Shown piece after piece: positions 22,493 through 32,614 of a stretch of DNA of 64,000 nt. The position numbers and the translations under genes were made by a program. Numbering within the stretch: the stretch's first letter is position 1; every line of letters begins with the position of its first letter. This DNA comes from Echinarachnius parma. Taxonomy: Eukaryota; Echinodermata; Echinoidea; Clypeasteroida; Echinarachniidae. The stretch is taken from contig JBAMJV010008045.1 of NCBI GenBank assembly GCA_037951105.1, positions 1 through 64,000 of the forward strand. Reading direction: 5' to 3'. The notes below the pieces were generated by a model. The model worked only from the letters and a program-made list of their open reading frames with translations, was not told where the DNA came from and ran no database searches.

Positions 22493-23014
22493 TATATAAT
22501 ATGGTATATATTATTATTATTATTACTATCTCATTAAGGACAAGAGCTATTTTAAGGCCAAATTTATCATTATTTTCCTCTACAAATTGGCAACTCCTAA
22601 TATAAAAGTAAGTGAAAAATATTTAGTGATAACAATTTAAGACAAATATGAAATGACTTTGCTGCAAAGTTACCAATTTGAATGCCGAAATCTGTTTTTA
22701 AAATATCACAATGTGTTGCCAATTTAAGGATTTTCCTAAATTATAGCGATCTACGCAATAATACAAATCATTAACAAATTACTAAAGCAGGTAGAGTAAC
22801 AACATAGGTCTAAAAAAGTGCAATGTATGCTCTGTATCCTTGTATACTGATATCTGTATCTTCTTACTGAAGTGTAGGTCTACCAACCCACAAATAATGT
22901 TTCCATCCATTATTACTTTGACAATGAATACAAATATGCTTTACCTACAGTCACACTTTCATTTTGATTGGGGAAGCTTTCCTTAGGTTTATATTAATTG
23001 ATTTTTACTCACAT
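22493..23014. other. Unassigned AT-rich spacer
   Basis: A short ATT run sits near 22510. No gene or element end is recognised. Confidence 0.55.
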
Positions 23015-23015
23015 T

Positions 23016-23698
23016 TTGTTTACCCCTTATAACCACGCCGGGTTATTTTGGCTATATAGCCAGGTGGGAGATCAGGAGGTGAGATCTCAGCCGCCGTTAT
23101 ATTTTTGTTATTTTTTGAAGAAAACAAAATTGATTATGCAAATTTATGCAAAAATCCCCTTTTTGTCTTTAAATCACTAAATATTGCTCAATATACGCTA
23201 ATTTTGTGCATGAATATTCTTTATGACTTAATTAACAGGTTTTCAAAATTTAGAATTGTGACAGCAAAATTGTTCTAATGTATTTCCTTGTTTTTGAAAT
23301 TTCTGATGTATTTTTTTGTAATTTTTTAAAACTCATGTTATCTAATGTTTTTTTCAATGGAATAAATTATTGACCATTTTCCAACCATTTTTAGCCCAAA
23401 ATTAAATTAATGCAGTGATTAGAATGAAAAATAATGAAGGTTTTGTGTATTTCAGCAAAAATTAATTCCATAGGATTTGTACACGAAAATGAGCGATTTA
23501 TGGGTCTAAATTCACCACAAAATTGTATGTGCCTTCGGAACAGTATACCCAGATGTCGCAAATTTGGTCTCAAAAGTTGCGCAAGACTTCAATGAAAAAA
23601 ATCATGCGGCAATACCTGCGCGCGTTGCGGAATTATCACGCTAAACGTCAAGGGAGGGGGGGGGGGGGTGCATTCCACCCCCGGCCTGGTATGGGTTA
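23016..23698. mobile_element. Possible TTAA element (Kolobok-like)
   Basis: The left edge 'TTTACCCCTTATAACCACGCCGGG' resembles the complement of the right edge 'CCCCCGGCCTGGTATGGGTTAA'. The shared core is roughly AACCC(A)TA(A)CCA(C)GCCGGG with a TTAA-like outer tetramer. The interior is AT-rich with a G run at 23658-23668. The match is short and imperfect. Confidence 0.35.
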
Positions 23699-23889
23699 AA
23701 GGGATCTAGTAACTTTGTTCGTATAATGTAAAAATCTATCAAAGGGTTGATAAAATGTGAATTTCTAATAAGTCCACTGAATGATGTATGAAAATTGAAT
23801 TCCATGGTAAATGAAAGTCATATGGCTGAAAAATGAGCATAAAATAAAATGATAAATCATTACATTACACTTGCTTTGTACATGTTTTC

Positions 23890-24262
23890 ATAATGCGTTT
23901 AAATAGGTATGCGTAAGTGTTGTATGCGTGTATCGATCTGTATGCATATGTGGGTACATGTATGTGTGCGTTTATGGCATGTGTAATGTGTATGCGTATG
24001 TGCATTTAATTAAACGTGTGTACAATTATTATTATATATGTTTGTGCAAGTATGTATACATTTGCGCATGTTTGTATGGGATACTTAATGTATGAAAGTC
24101 TGCATATGTGAAAGTATGTATTGATCAGTTTACGTTTGCATGTGTATGCATTTATACATTTGTGTATGTTTGTGTGTGCGTATATATGTGCGTATTTGCG
24201 TGTTTGTATGTATGCATTTAAGCATGTCTGTGTATGTTGTGGTTGTGTGAGTGTTTTGCATA
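23890..24262. repeat. TATG/TGTG-rich microsatellite tract
   Basis: This is an irregular run of 'tatgtgtgcg'-type purine/pyrimidine alternation of about 370 bp. A similar tract lies on the other side of the next element at 25270-25550. The open frames in it are low-complexity artefacts. Confidence 0.85.
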
Positions 24263-24390
24263 TAAATACAGTGGAACCTCATTATCACAAAATCTGTTGT
24301 AACATAGCAAGGATATTATACATGTCCATCTCCTATGTATTTTATTTTGTTAAGGCCCTGATACAGCAATATATCTGATTTAACGGGTGC

Positions 24391-24720
24391 GGTTCGTTAT
24401 TCCGAAGGTTCGTTATTCCGAAGGTTCGTTATTCCGAACATGCACATTTCCTATACCTGAGTGTTCGTTAATCCGAAAATGAAATAGGGTTTGTTAATCC
24501 GAACATTTGTTGCATTATTCCGAAGGTTCGTCATTCCGAAGGTTCGTTATTCCGAAGGTTCGTTATTCCGAAGGTTCGTTATTCCGAAGGTTCGCTATTC
24601 CTAAAATGAAATCGGGTTCGTTATTCCGAAGGATCGTTATTCCGAAGGTCCGTTATTCCGAAGGTTCGTTATTCCGAAGGTTCGCTATTCCTAAAATGAA
24701 ATCGGGTTCGTTAATCCGAA
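24391..24720. repeat. 16-bp unit array, forward
   Basis: The unit GGTTCGTTATTCCGAA and variants such as GGTTCGTTAATCCGAAAAT are repeated in three blocks separated by 'aaaatgaaatcggg'. The core TTCG-TTATTC-CGAA is itself nearly palindromic. Confidence 0.95.
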
Positions 24721-24889
24721 AATGAATTTGGGTTTGTTATAATGCTATAATTTCATATAAAGAGATACAATAAACTTAAATGTTTGATTGGTCTGGCTAA
24801 GGGAGGGAAAGGGGGTGGGGTATGCTTAATGCAGGCTGTAAATTAAATAAACAAAACACAAACTATAGTATTATAACAAGCCCAATTTA

Positions 24890-25155
24890 ATTTTCGGAAT
24901 AACGAACCTTCGGAATAACGAACCTTCGGAATAACGAACCTTCGGAATAACGAACCCGATTTTATTTTCGGATCAACGAACCTTCGGAATAACAAACCTT
25001 CGGAATAACGAACCTTCGGAATAACAAACCTTCGGAATAACGAACCTTCGGAATAACGAACCTTCGAAATAACGAACCTTCGGAATAACGAACCTTCGAA
25101 ATAACGAACCTTCGGAATAACTGAACCTTCGGAATAACGAACCTTCGGAATAACG
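24890..25155. repeat. 16-bp unit array, reverse
   Basis: The complement of the forward unit (TTCGGAATAACGAACC) is repeated about 16 times, with one 'cccgattttattttcgg' spacer matching the spacer of the forward array. The two arrays can pair as one very long stem. Confidence 0.95.
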
Positions 25156-25269
25156 GACTGTAACCATATCAAGGTAAAATCATTGGACACGAGGTGTCCA
25201 TTATAATGAAGTTTCACTGTAATAATATCTGTAATATTATCCTTTCTCCAAACGAATAATAGGCGCATA

Positions 25270-25552
25270 ACGTGTGATTCATGTATGAATACATGTCTAT
25301 GCGTATGTGTTTGTGTGTAGGCCTACATGTATGTATGCATATGTGCAGGTATGTAGGCCTACTGTATGTGTGTCCATGCATATGTGTGTGTAATGTGTAT
25401 GGAAATGTATATTTATGTAGGTGTGCATTTGTGTCGCTTTTGTATGGGTATGTGCATGCATATGTATGTGTGTGAGTGCATGCATCTGTGTATGTATGCG
25501 TATGTTTGCATGTGTATTTATGTATGGGCATGTGCATATATGTATACGCTAA
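25270..25552. repeat. TATG/TGTG microsatellite tract
   Basis: This is irregular alternating sequence similar to 23890-24262, apparently one tract split by the 951-bp TA element. Confidence 0.8.
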
Positions 25553-25567
25553 AAATCTGCACGTTAA

Positions 25568-25945
25568 AGGGGTAGTTTAGTTTTGGTATGGCTAAACTTA
25601 GTAACCAAACCTGGACAGTAACCTTATAGCCTAAACTAATAGTGAACTCCACCATGCTAAAAAAATATACAAAATTGCAAAATGACTAAGTAAAAAGCAT
25701 GTTATCATTCAAAAAGAGCCATTTTGAACACAAGAGGGCACTTCTGAAATGTCATCAGTTTTAACCATTTCAATTCAAAATTATGCATGACATGTTTGAT
25801 TGAAATAATATTTAATTGGAAAAATCATCAACAAATAATTAAAAAACGATTTCGAAGATTTTTGAAAAAGTGCAAGCATTATGTTTTATTATTTTTTTAA
25901 ACATCTAATTATTTGGGCCCCAAATAATTATAAGATCAAATGCAT
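25568..25945. mobile_element. TTAA element left end (AGGGG... family)
   Basis: TTAA at 25564-25567 is followed by AGGGGTAGTTTAGTTTTGG. It continues with 'aactaatagtgaactccaccatgct' and 'ttatcattcaaaaagagcc', shared with copies at 29754 and 63427 and, inverted, at 6220. A later phrase ('tttgggcccc', 'gatatttcagccat') matches the copy at 63427-64000. The right end was not found; the GAT-rich tract begins at about 25965. Confidence 0.7.
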
Positions 25946-25959
25946 TTGTTGATATTTCA

Positions 25960-26930
25960 GCCATATTGATGATAATGATAATGATACAGGTGGTAGAGGT
26001 GATAATGATGATGATGTTGAAGGTATAGTGATAAAAATACCAATAAATAAGATGGTGCTAAAAATGATGATGGTTGTAATAATGATGGTGTGTTGATAAT
26101 AGTGGTAAGAATGAAGTGGTGGTGGTGGCAATGATGATACAATATTTAATGATGACGAAAATGATGATGCAGACATAGTGCTGGTAGTGATGATCATAAT
26201 GATGATAATGTTAATGGTAGGATAATAGCAATTATCAATAATGATGAAGATGAAAATTGATGCAACAACAATAATGATGATGGTGGTGGTAAGAGTAAAC
26301 ATGATGAATGATAAATACATTATTGATATGAATGAAAATGAAAATAAAAACAACGATGTGATTGTGCTGGTGATGAGATAATAGTTATTATGTTAATAAT
26401 GGTAAAAATGATGGTGTAGTGTTAATGATGGTGGTAACAATGATGTTGGTGGTAGTAGTGATGAATGCAATGACCGATCAGAATGAACTGAATTTGAACA
26501 AAAAGCTGATGATGGCGATAGTGGTAATGATCTATAAAAAAGAAGGTGATGATGATGGCAATGATCAATGATAATGAACATAATAGTTTTGACGACACAG
26601 TAAAATGGTGGTTGTGGTGAAGGTGTACATGATAATATGATTATGGTGATCAAAATACATTAATGGTGATAAGAAAAAGTTATATCAACGAAAAAGCAGG
26701 TGCTAATTCAGAAGAAAATAAAGTAATAGTAATAAATATGGTAAAATGATAACACGATAGGGGTGTAGTAATGATGGGATGATGGATATAATGAATTAAT
26801 AGTGGTGGTGGTATTGAAGAAGGCAATAATCAATACTGCTGAGGATAAAGGTGATGATAACAATGATGATGATGATGAAGATGGTAGTTATGGTAGTGGT
26901 GGAATTGGTGATGATGGCAACCATTACTAT
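25960..26930. repeat. 1-kb imperfect GAT/GGT trinucleotide tract
   Basis: About 970 bp are built from gatgatg, ggtggt and aatgatg phrases with many interruptions. The complementary strand gives long His/Ser/Ile-rich frames, which I regard as artefacts. It ends in a T-rich stretch to about 27020. Confidence 0.9.
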
Positions 26931-27030
26931 CATTTGTATAAATAATTGTTTTTAAATTAGTATTATTTTTTATTTATTTTTTTTACATTTTTTTAAATTT
27001 TTTTTTAAAATTTAATTTTTCAATAATGAG

Positions 27031-27084
27031 GCGCGCAGCGCCGATTCTAGCTGCCGAGGCGCGAAGCGCCGAGGCAGCTAGTTT
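27031..27084. repeat. GC-rich hairpin
   Basis: CTAGCTGCCGAGGCGC and GCGCCGAGGCAGCTAG, separated by GAA, form an almost perfect stem in an AT-rich setting, just before a LINE endonuclease fragment. A smaller stem (GGCGC-GCA-GCGCC) precedes it. Confidence 0.9.
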
Positions 27085-27093
27085 TTAATATTA

Positions 27094-27509
27094 TTTGCTA
27101 TGAGCAGATCGCTTCTGACGCACTTGAATCACTTGAAGCAATTCTAATAAGAGTTCAACCTAAATCTTCTGATCCATTCTTATTTTTGTCATGGTATCGC
27201 CCACCAGGTAGTAAGATTGTAATGATAGATCATTACGAGAATGTGTTGTCTTTTATTGACACATTTCGCTTGCATACTGTTGTAATGGGGGATGTTTATT
27301 GTGATATAAGAGCAAACTCTCGGTCGAACGTGACAAAACGGTATGAAGAAATTAATACTTTGTATTCAATGCAACAAATAAATATTGATTGGCCCACTCT
27401 AGTGACAAATAATTCAATGAGTTTGATAGATCATATGTTAACCAATGACATAAATATGGTTGAATCACATGGGGTAATTGATGTAGATTTATGTGACCAT
27501 TATTCATGA
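27094..27509 (+). pseudogene. LINE endonuclease fragment (CR1/Jockey type)
   Basis: The frame is open from about 27094 (EQIASDALESLEAIL) through the listed start at 27186. It carries SWYRPPGS, VVMGDVYCDI (a decayed GDFN-C-D motif), a stretch like PTLVTNNSMSLIDHMLTND, and ends at GVIDVDLCDHYS, where the family has the SDH catalytic motif. This is the C-terminal half of an endonuclease domain. Upstream endonuclease and downstream reverse transcriptase parts are missing, so it is an isolated dead piece. Relation to the ORF2 start at 11118-11634 is possible but they do not overlap enough to tell. Confidence 0.75.
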
Positions 27510-27858
27510 TATTTGTATTAGAAGAGCGTTTCTGCACACAATTTTGCAATATGCGTTCGCGTAACTAATATAGTCCCGGCAAACCCTATTAACAAAACGA
27601 ACTACATGTACTAGTATTATTGGCATTGTGCGGGAAAACCATTTGTATTTCGAACTAACAAGGGGGAATAATTAGTGCGTAGCCTACAGGGGGGTCAATT
27701 TCAGACAACAAAATTGCGTACGTACTTTGTATATGGCATAAATTACTTCGAATTTGGATAGAACTTACCCCACCTCCCACCCCCCTATGCAAACTTGTAT
27801 AAGCCATCACGGACATGGACAGATATAAAATCATATCATTTATTTTCAAATGTTATTA
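27510..27858. other. Unassigned spacer
   Basis: No element end or gene is recognised, apart from a C-rich patch near 27770. Confidence 0.5.
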
Positions 27859-28027
27859 CAGTGGAACCTCGTTATATCGAGATCGGATGTAACAAAATTA
27901 TCTTATTATATACGAGGTTATTTTTACTGTTCCCAGCTCTTTAAATTTCTTTTTGTTTGGATTTCCCCTGATATAATGCGAAGCCTTATATAACAAGGTA
28001 ATTTTCATGGAAAACGAGGTTCCACTG
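27859..28027. mobile_element. Tigger-like MITE (169 bp)
   Basis: TA flanks both sides (27857-27858 and 28028-28029). Ends are CAGTGGAACCTCGTTATA and, inverted, CAGTGGAACCTCGTTTTC. There are internal repeats of 'ttatat(a)(c/a)gaggtta'. It is a typical non-autonomous Tc1/mariner MITE. Confidence 0.9.
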
Positions 28028-28367
28028 TACTACATTTGAGACGTGTAAAGTACTTTTTTTCTCATTAAATTATCCATATTTGTGAGGGCAAATTCCGTTT
28101 TCGTTTTCATTTTAATCTGAAATGGCCCTGGACCCACCAACCCGATTCCATATCTTCTTTGGATGTTACGAATCGTTTGACTTTGCAAGGACTGCAAGGA
28201 CCTTAATTGCTGGTTTGTCACAGTGTCCATTCTATGGTGATGGGGATGTTGATATTTCTCGGAGTTGTGTGTGGTTGTGTTCAATAATGATCATACACTA
28301 TCACATCTAATATTACACAGGTTGTGCAACCATTCTTCCACGCATTACACCACGATTTGACATGCAT

Positions 28368-28424
28368 GACTAAAAGAACCGAAACATGATGCATATATTG
28401 CATAAAAAATCTGTTCTTTTTGTC
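28368..28424. repeat. GACTAAAAGAACC hairpin, copy 1
   Basis: GACTAAAAGAACCG pairs with CTGTTCTTTTTGTC across about 29 bases. It belongs to the recurrent hairpin family described in the findings. Confidence 0.7.
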
Positions 28425-28429
28425 ACGTG

Positions 28430-28930
28430 TGCCAAGTCGTTGCCCATTACGCTTGACATCTTACACCATCAATCATTCAAAACACATCTACCATGGCAAT
28501 GCACATTATCGGTCACCTTTCATAGCCACCACCCACATTTCCATTCACTCAATCATCCAGATGTTAATCTCCACTCTTGACATCACACACAGACACAAGT
28601 CAACTCGATTTGCAATAACCTTCAATAAATGTAAGACCCATGAAATCAATGTCTTTTAGAAAGAATATTTTAATTGTTAAGAAAAGCACGAGATGCCACA
28701 AGGTCAGCAGTTGAAATCATCCAGTCTCCTAGGCAGCGAGAATAGTGGTTAGAGACATCCTCATGTTGTAGGGCCGAAACAGCTGCAATGAGAAAAACTG
28801 AACCAAAATTGAAAAGTGCATGGTGAAGTTTTGATGTCATAAATGATGTCCTTAACATTTTTGGAAGAATACAAAAAAAAAAGCTTAATTTTCAGAAAGA
28901 GCACAACAAATGATGTCCAAATACAGAAAA
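28430..28930. other. Unassigned spacer
   Basis: Short low-content frames only. No element ends are recognised. Confidence 0.5.
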
Positions 28931-29045
28931 TCAATTGGATATGTTACGTATTGGCTGATATATGCCCATCCGAGTTCCTTTTATTAGGAACCAGTGCAGT
29001 ATAACACTGATGGTCATATCTCAGCCAAAACGTAACATATTCAAT
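28931..29045. repeat. 115-bp hairpin
   Basis: 'caattggatatgttacgt...' at the left pairs with '...acgtaacatattcaattt' at the right, and pairing continues inward ('ttggctgatatatg' with 'catatctcagccaa', 'ggaacc' with 'gagttcc') to a loop near 28985. It may be a tiny foldback MITE or a transcribed stem-loop. Confidence 0.8.
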
Positions 29046-29190
29046 TTATTGTTGGTATTTTGTCCTTATTATTGTTCTTACGGAAATGGAGTTCAAATTT
29101 AAATCGATAAAGGCTTTTATATGACATCATGGCTACTGTATGCAAGGTGCACACTCATTGAGTGCATACCCCCGCCAACGCTTGAACCAG

Positions 29191-29212
29191 CCCCCCCCCC
29201 CCCCCCCCCGCC
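29191..29212. repeat. Poly-C tract
   Basis: About 20 C residues with one G near the right edge. Confidence 0.95.
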
Positions 29213-29386
29213 CCCTAAAAAAAAAAGCCTGAACAAACGGGACCGATAACCCGTCATGTATCAACGTTGTACAGTACATTCATATATTGTCAATTCACGC
29301 GTGATATAGGAACAAAATACATATCACATATACATATTGTAGTATACTCTCACGAGCTACTCTTAGTCCTTTTTTACCCCAATAAT

Positions 29387-29700
29387 AATGGGCATTCTCT
29401 ACCAACACGTGCCAGCGACTTGGCATGCAGGACTAAAAGAACCAAACGGATGCTCTTTGCAATTTGTAGATCTATAGAACATTGTTTCTTTTTGTCATGC
29501 ATGCAATGTTGTGGGCATGCTTTGGTAGAGAATGCCCACTAAAATATTTTAAATATACATATATGCAGGACTAAAAGAACCGATGCTCTTTGCAATTTGT
29601 AGATCTATAGAACATTGGTTCTTTTAGTCATGCATGCAATGTTGTGGGCATGCTTTGGTAGAGAATGCCCACTAAAATATTTTAAATATACATATACTAT
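29387..29700. repeat. Two tandem hairpin units with GACTAAAAGAACC cores
   Basis: The outer pair GGGCATTCTCTACCAA (29391) and TTGGTAGAGAATGCCC (about 29523) encloses an inner hairpin at 29423-29504. A second unit at 29565-29685 repeats the inner hairpin (GCAGGACTAAAAGAACCGATG pairs with its near-complement at 29613-29633) and the tail 'gtgggcatgctttggtagag...taaatatacatat'. Confidence 0.8.
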
Positions 29701-31251
29701 ATTTTTGTGGAAAAACGAGCATTACACAATTACAAATCTTATGTACAACTTAAAGGGATAGTTGAGTATTGGTCAAACTTAACTTTAGTAACCAAAACCT
29801 GCATCATTACGGTGCAAACTAATAGTTATAACTCCACCATGCTCGAAAAGTATACACAATTACAAACGACAAAGTAAAGCCCCTGTTATCATTCAAAAAG
29901 AGCCGTTACAACTTAAGAGTCAAATTAACTCTACAGTACGCTAGTGCGAAGCGCTAGCGTTCTAGGTCCTCTTCTGGGGCGTAGACAACGGGGGGGGGGG
30001 GGGGGGGGGGGATGAGGGGGATGCATCCCCCCACCTCACAAGGTGGGGGATGACATGTACAATCATCCCCCCAGGTTTTAGGGAAGGATATTTTTTTTTT
30101 TTTGTGTAGCTGTATACGAGTGGGAAAGAAAACATAAGTTGTATGAGCTAAGACTTGTTAATTCTAACGTTAAAAAGGTAATTTATACATCAACTTTCAA
30201 TTTTTGCTGCACGCTTCGCGCGCGAACAGATTATCTCAGTTTGTTGTGTAACTTGCGTATGGTCAGGGGTGAGTATTTCTTTTCTGTATACCGGGCCACG
30301 TAGTTCCAGTGTAGGCTGGTATTGCTCTGGCCACTTGTGTGACGTGCACTAAATTGCACCATTTCAAGTATATAAATGCAAAACCTTCTCCGTGGGAGGG
30401 GGATACCCCCTCCCAAACCCTCCCTATTTGGCCCTGTCCCAGCCCTCGGTAGCTTCGCCCCTCGGGACTCATTCTTGGCAATAGGCTAGTTGTTGGATCA
30501 TACATAATGTGGCATATGATGTTGTTGGAACTGTGTATGATGCTAAATATAAATACAATATTTGTGTTGGGGTGCATATGTGTCAATTATTTGTTTTCTT
30601 CATGAAAATATATTTAAAATTTATTGTCGATTAAATCATGACACGCTTTCCCAGATACAGTCAATGTTAAGCCCGAATTTCCTCTCTAGGTGAGCAACAG
30701 ATTGCACTGTTTAAAGTCCAAAAAAGCAAAATCTCCCTACCGTGGGAGGGGGAACACCCCCTCCCACACCCTCCCCCCGCTCAGTCACTTCGCTCCCTGT
30801 GTTGAGGTGCATATTTATTAGTGTGTCAATTATTTGTTTTATCGTGAAAATATATTTAACATTTCTGGTCGATTAAATCATAACACGCTTTCCCAGATAC
30901 AGTCAATGTTAAAGGTATGGTGTCAAGAAAATCAGCTGAAAATGGCATTTTAGCCCTTCAGAAAGCCACTTACATGTAGATTTCGAATAAAACAACTGTT
31001 TTGCACTTGGAAAATTATTTATAAATGATATGAGGACCTGAAAATTTACTTTGAAAGTGCCCCCCAAAAAATTGAGTTCGGGCGAAGAAAAATGACGTCA
31101 TAGTTGTGACGTCATCTGCAGGCAATCACAGGATCCCCGATACTCTAATTGTCATAGACGTACACGCTAAGCGCATCTAATCACATTGACAGAGAGATAT
31201 TATTTCGATTTTTTTTTCAATATCTACATACATTTGTTTGAGTTTAAAATT

Positions 31252-31446
31252 ATGGAGGATCCACACCCAGATTCATCTGATTCTAACAGTGAGCGTGAAT
31301 TAGACAAAAGATCTGGATCAGAGTCAGAATCGAGTTTTTAATTGACAGTTCCTGAAGATAAAATTCCAAATTGTGCGTCGCCGCGCAGCCAAAATGGAAT
31401 GGAAGTGATAGAGGTGCAACCGAACAGATTTGTTGAGCGTGGCTGA
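31252..31446 (+). pseudogene. Short acidic ORF with one stop in the TTAA element
   Basis: ATG at 31252 opens 29 codons rich in Ser, Asp and Glu (MEDPHPDSSDSNSERELDKR...), ending in TAA at 31339. The same frame stays open for 34 more codons (LTVPEDKIPNC...) to TGA at 31444. Acidic serine-rich N-termini are common in piggyBac-like transposases, and the position near the element's left end would fit a residual first exon. No catalytic region follows, and function is not shown. Confidence 0.35.
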
Positions 31447-31611
31447 GCAAATTCATGACAATTTCCCCATAATTGCAGACACCATTATTATAATTCTTAT
31501 TTCATTATTTGTCTCCACAAATACAACAAATATAATTGCCAAATAAAGGCGCATACTCACTCTAAAATCGCTTCGAGGAAGTCTCCGATATGATTATAGC
31601 AATCGTATACC

Positions 31612-32123
31612 TAACTCAAGTGAACGCTCAAGTGAATCGTATACCTAACTCAAGTGATGCAACTATGGGGTGGATCAGAATGATGATTTTTCGCTCCATT
31701 CCGCATCAAAATGAGTGATTTATGCCCCTCCTCGACTTCTATCTGTGTTGTATCGCGACTTCTGAACGATCGATGATCGCGCGAACGGTCTCCATTCAAG
31801 TACCGCGCCAGCCGAATAGACGGCAGATCTGACTCGCGCGTTTAGTGGTCGTACGGTAATCGATCGTTCAGAAGTCGCGATACAACACAGATAGAAGTCG
31901 ATGATGTGCATAAATCACTCATTTTGATGCGGAATGGAGCGAAAAATCATCATTCTGATCCACCCCATAGTTGCACCACATATGTATCATCTAATCGGTG
32001 GTAAGTACCGTATCATATGTATAATTTTAAGCATACTTATTGTGCACATTAGATCATAAATTCGGGGGCACTATCAGCCCGACCTTGAACGCTAGCGCTC
32101 CGCGCTAACGTTCACTTGAGTTA
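31612..32123. mobile_element. Mutator-like foldback MITE (512 bp, 9-bp TSD)
   Basis: TCGTATACC at 31603-31611 is repeated exactly at 32124-32132. Ends are TAACTCAAGTGAACG and its complement. The first 25 bp are repeated at 31637. Arms of about 120 bp (31655-31775 against 31860-31976) pair almost perfectly, including 'gcgacttctgaacgatcg' and 'catcattctgatccacccca'. A 9-bp TSD is typical of Mutator-like elements. Its arm resembles the core of the 758-bp TTAA MITE (near 5815-5880), so the two families share sequence. Confidence 0.85.
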
Positions 32124-32558
32124 TCGTATACCCAGCCCCCTCGCAGACAGGTCTTCCGGCCATCAGCACGCACGAGCGCTGCGGCTAGCCCAGGCCTAGC
32201 CTAACCATAATAAGTGGCGGCTTCATCCGATCACGTCTCAAAACATGGTGTACAAAAATGCGGTGTTTCGCACTCAAATTCATCTTTTTATGCGGCAATA
32301 AAATGACAAGCATCATTGCTTTGATGGATCTATTTAACAATATTTACGGAAATATATTTACAGAACATTCAGAATTACCTCAGTTTTGAGCAAAATATTA
32401 CTTTTCCCCGAGGTAAACAAATCCAAAACTCAAGTCGTTGGCGAGCGTGCGGGAGATTGAACATAGTCAATCAATTTCTGGGCATCGATATCATACACGT
32501 AGTCTACGCCGTTTGCAAATTAACAACAAAACTACAAAAGAGCGCTAAGTTCAGTTCA

Positions 32559-32614
32559 TTTATTGTTTTTTTCTCTGTCGGCATTATAATGCCGACAGAG
32601 AAAAAAACAATAAA
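32559..32614. repeat. Perfect 56-bp palindrome
   Basis: Every base from 32559 to 32614 pairs around the centre GCATTA-TAATGC, with arms TTTATTGTTTTTTTCTCTGTCG. There is no loop, so it would extrude as a cruciform. It lies in the TTAA element. Confidence 0.95.

Larger units (their letters stand above)
24269..25219. mobile_element. Tigger-like TA element carrying inverted 16-bp arrays (951 bp)
   Basis: TA precedes CAGTGGAACCTCATTAT at 24269. The right end inverted is CAGTGAAACTTCATTAT, followed by TA at 25220-25221. Inside are two arrays of the 16-bp unit GGTTCGTTATTCCGAA, about 17 units forward at 24391-24720 and about 16 units in reverse at 24890-25155. They are separated by 170 bp that include a G-rich stretch. 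The same terminal type flanks the 169-bp MITE at 27859. There is no transposase. Apparent proteins here are readings of the arrays. Confidence 0.75.

Noticed and set aside
24507..25268. Repeat proteins with 'VRYSEGSLFRRF'-like periods
   Set aside because: A 16-bp DNA unit read in frame gives a 16-residue period. All three frames and both strands are open, and there is no codon bias or start context.
25928..26653. His/Ser/Ile-rich ORFs on the minus strand
   Set aside because: They are readings of a GAT/GGT trinucleotide-rich tract with no domain content.
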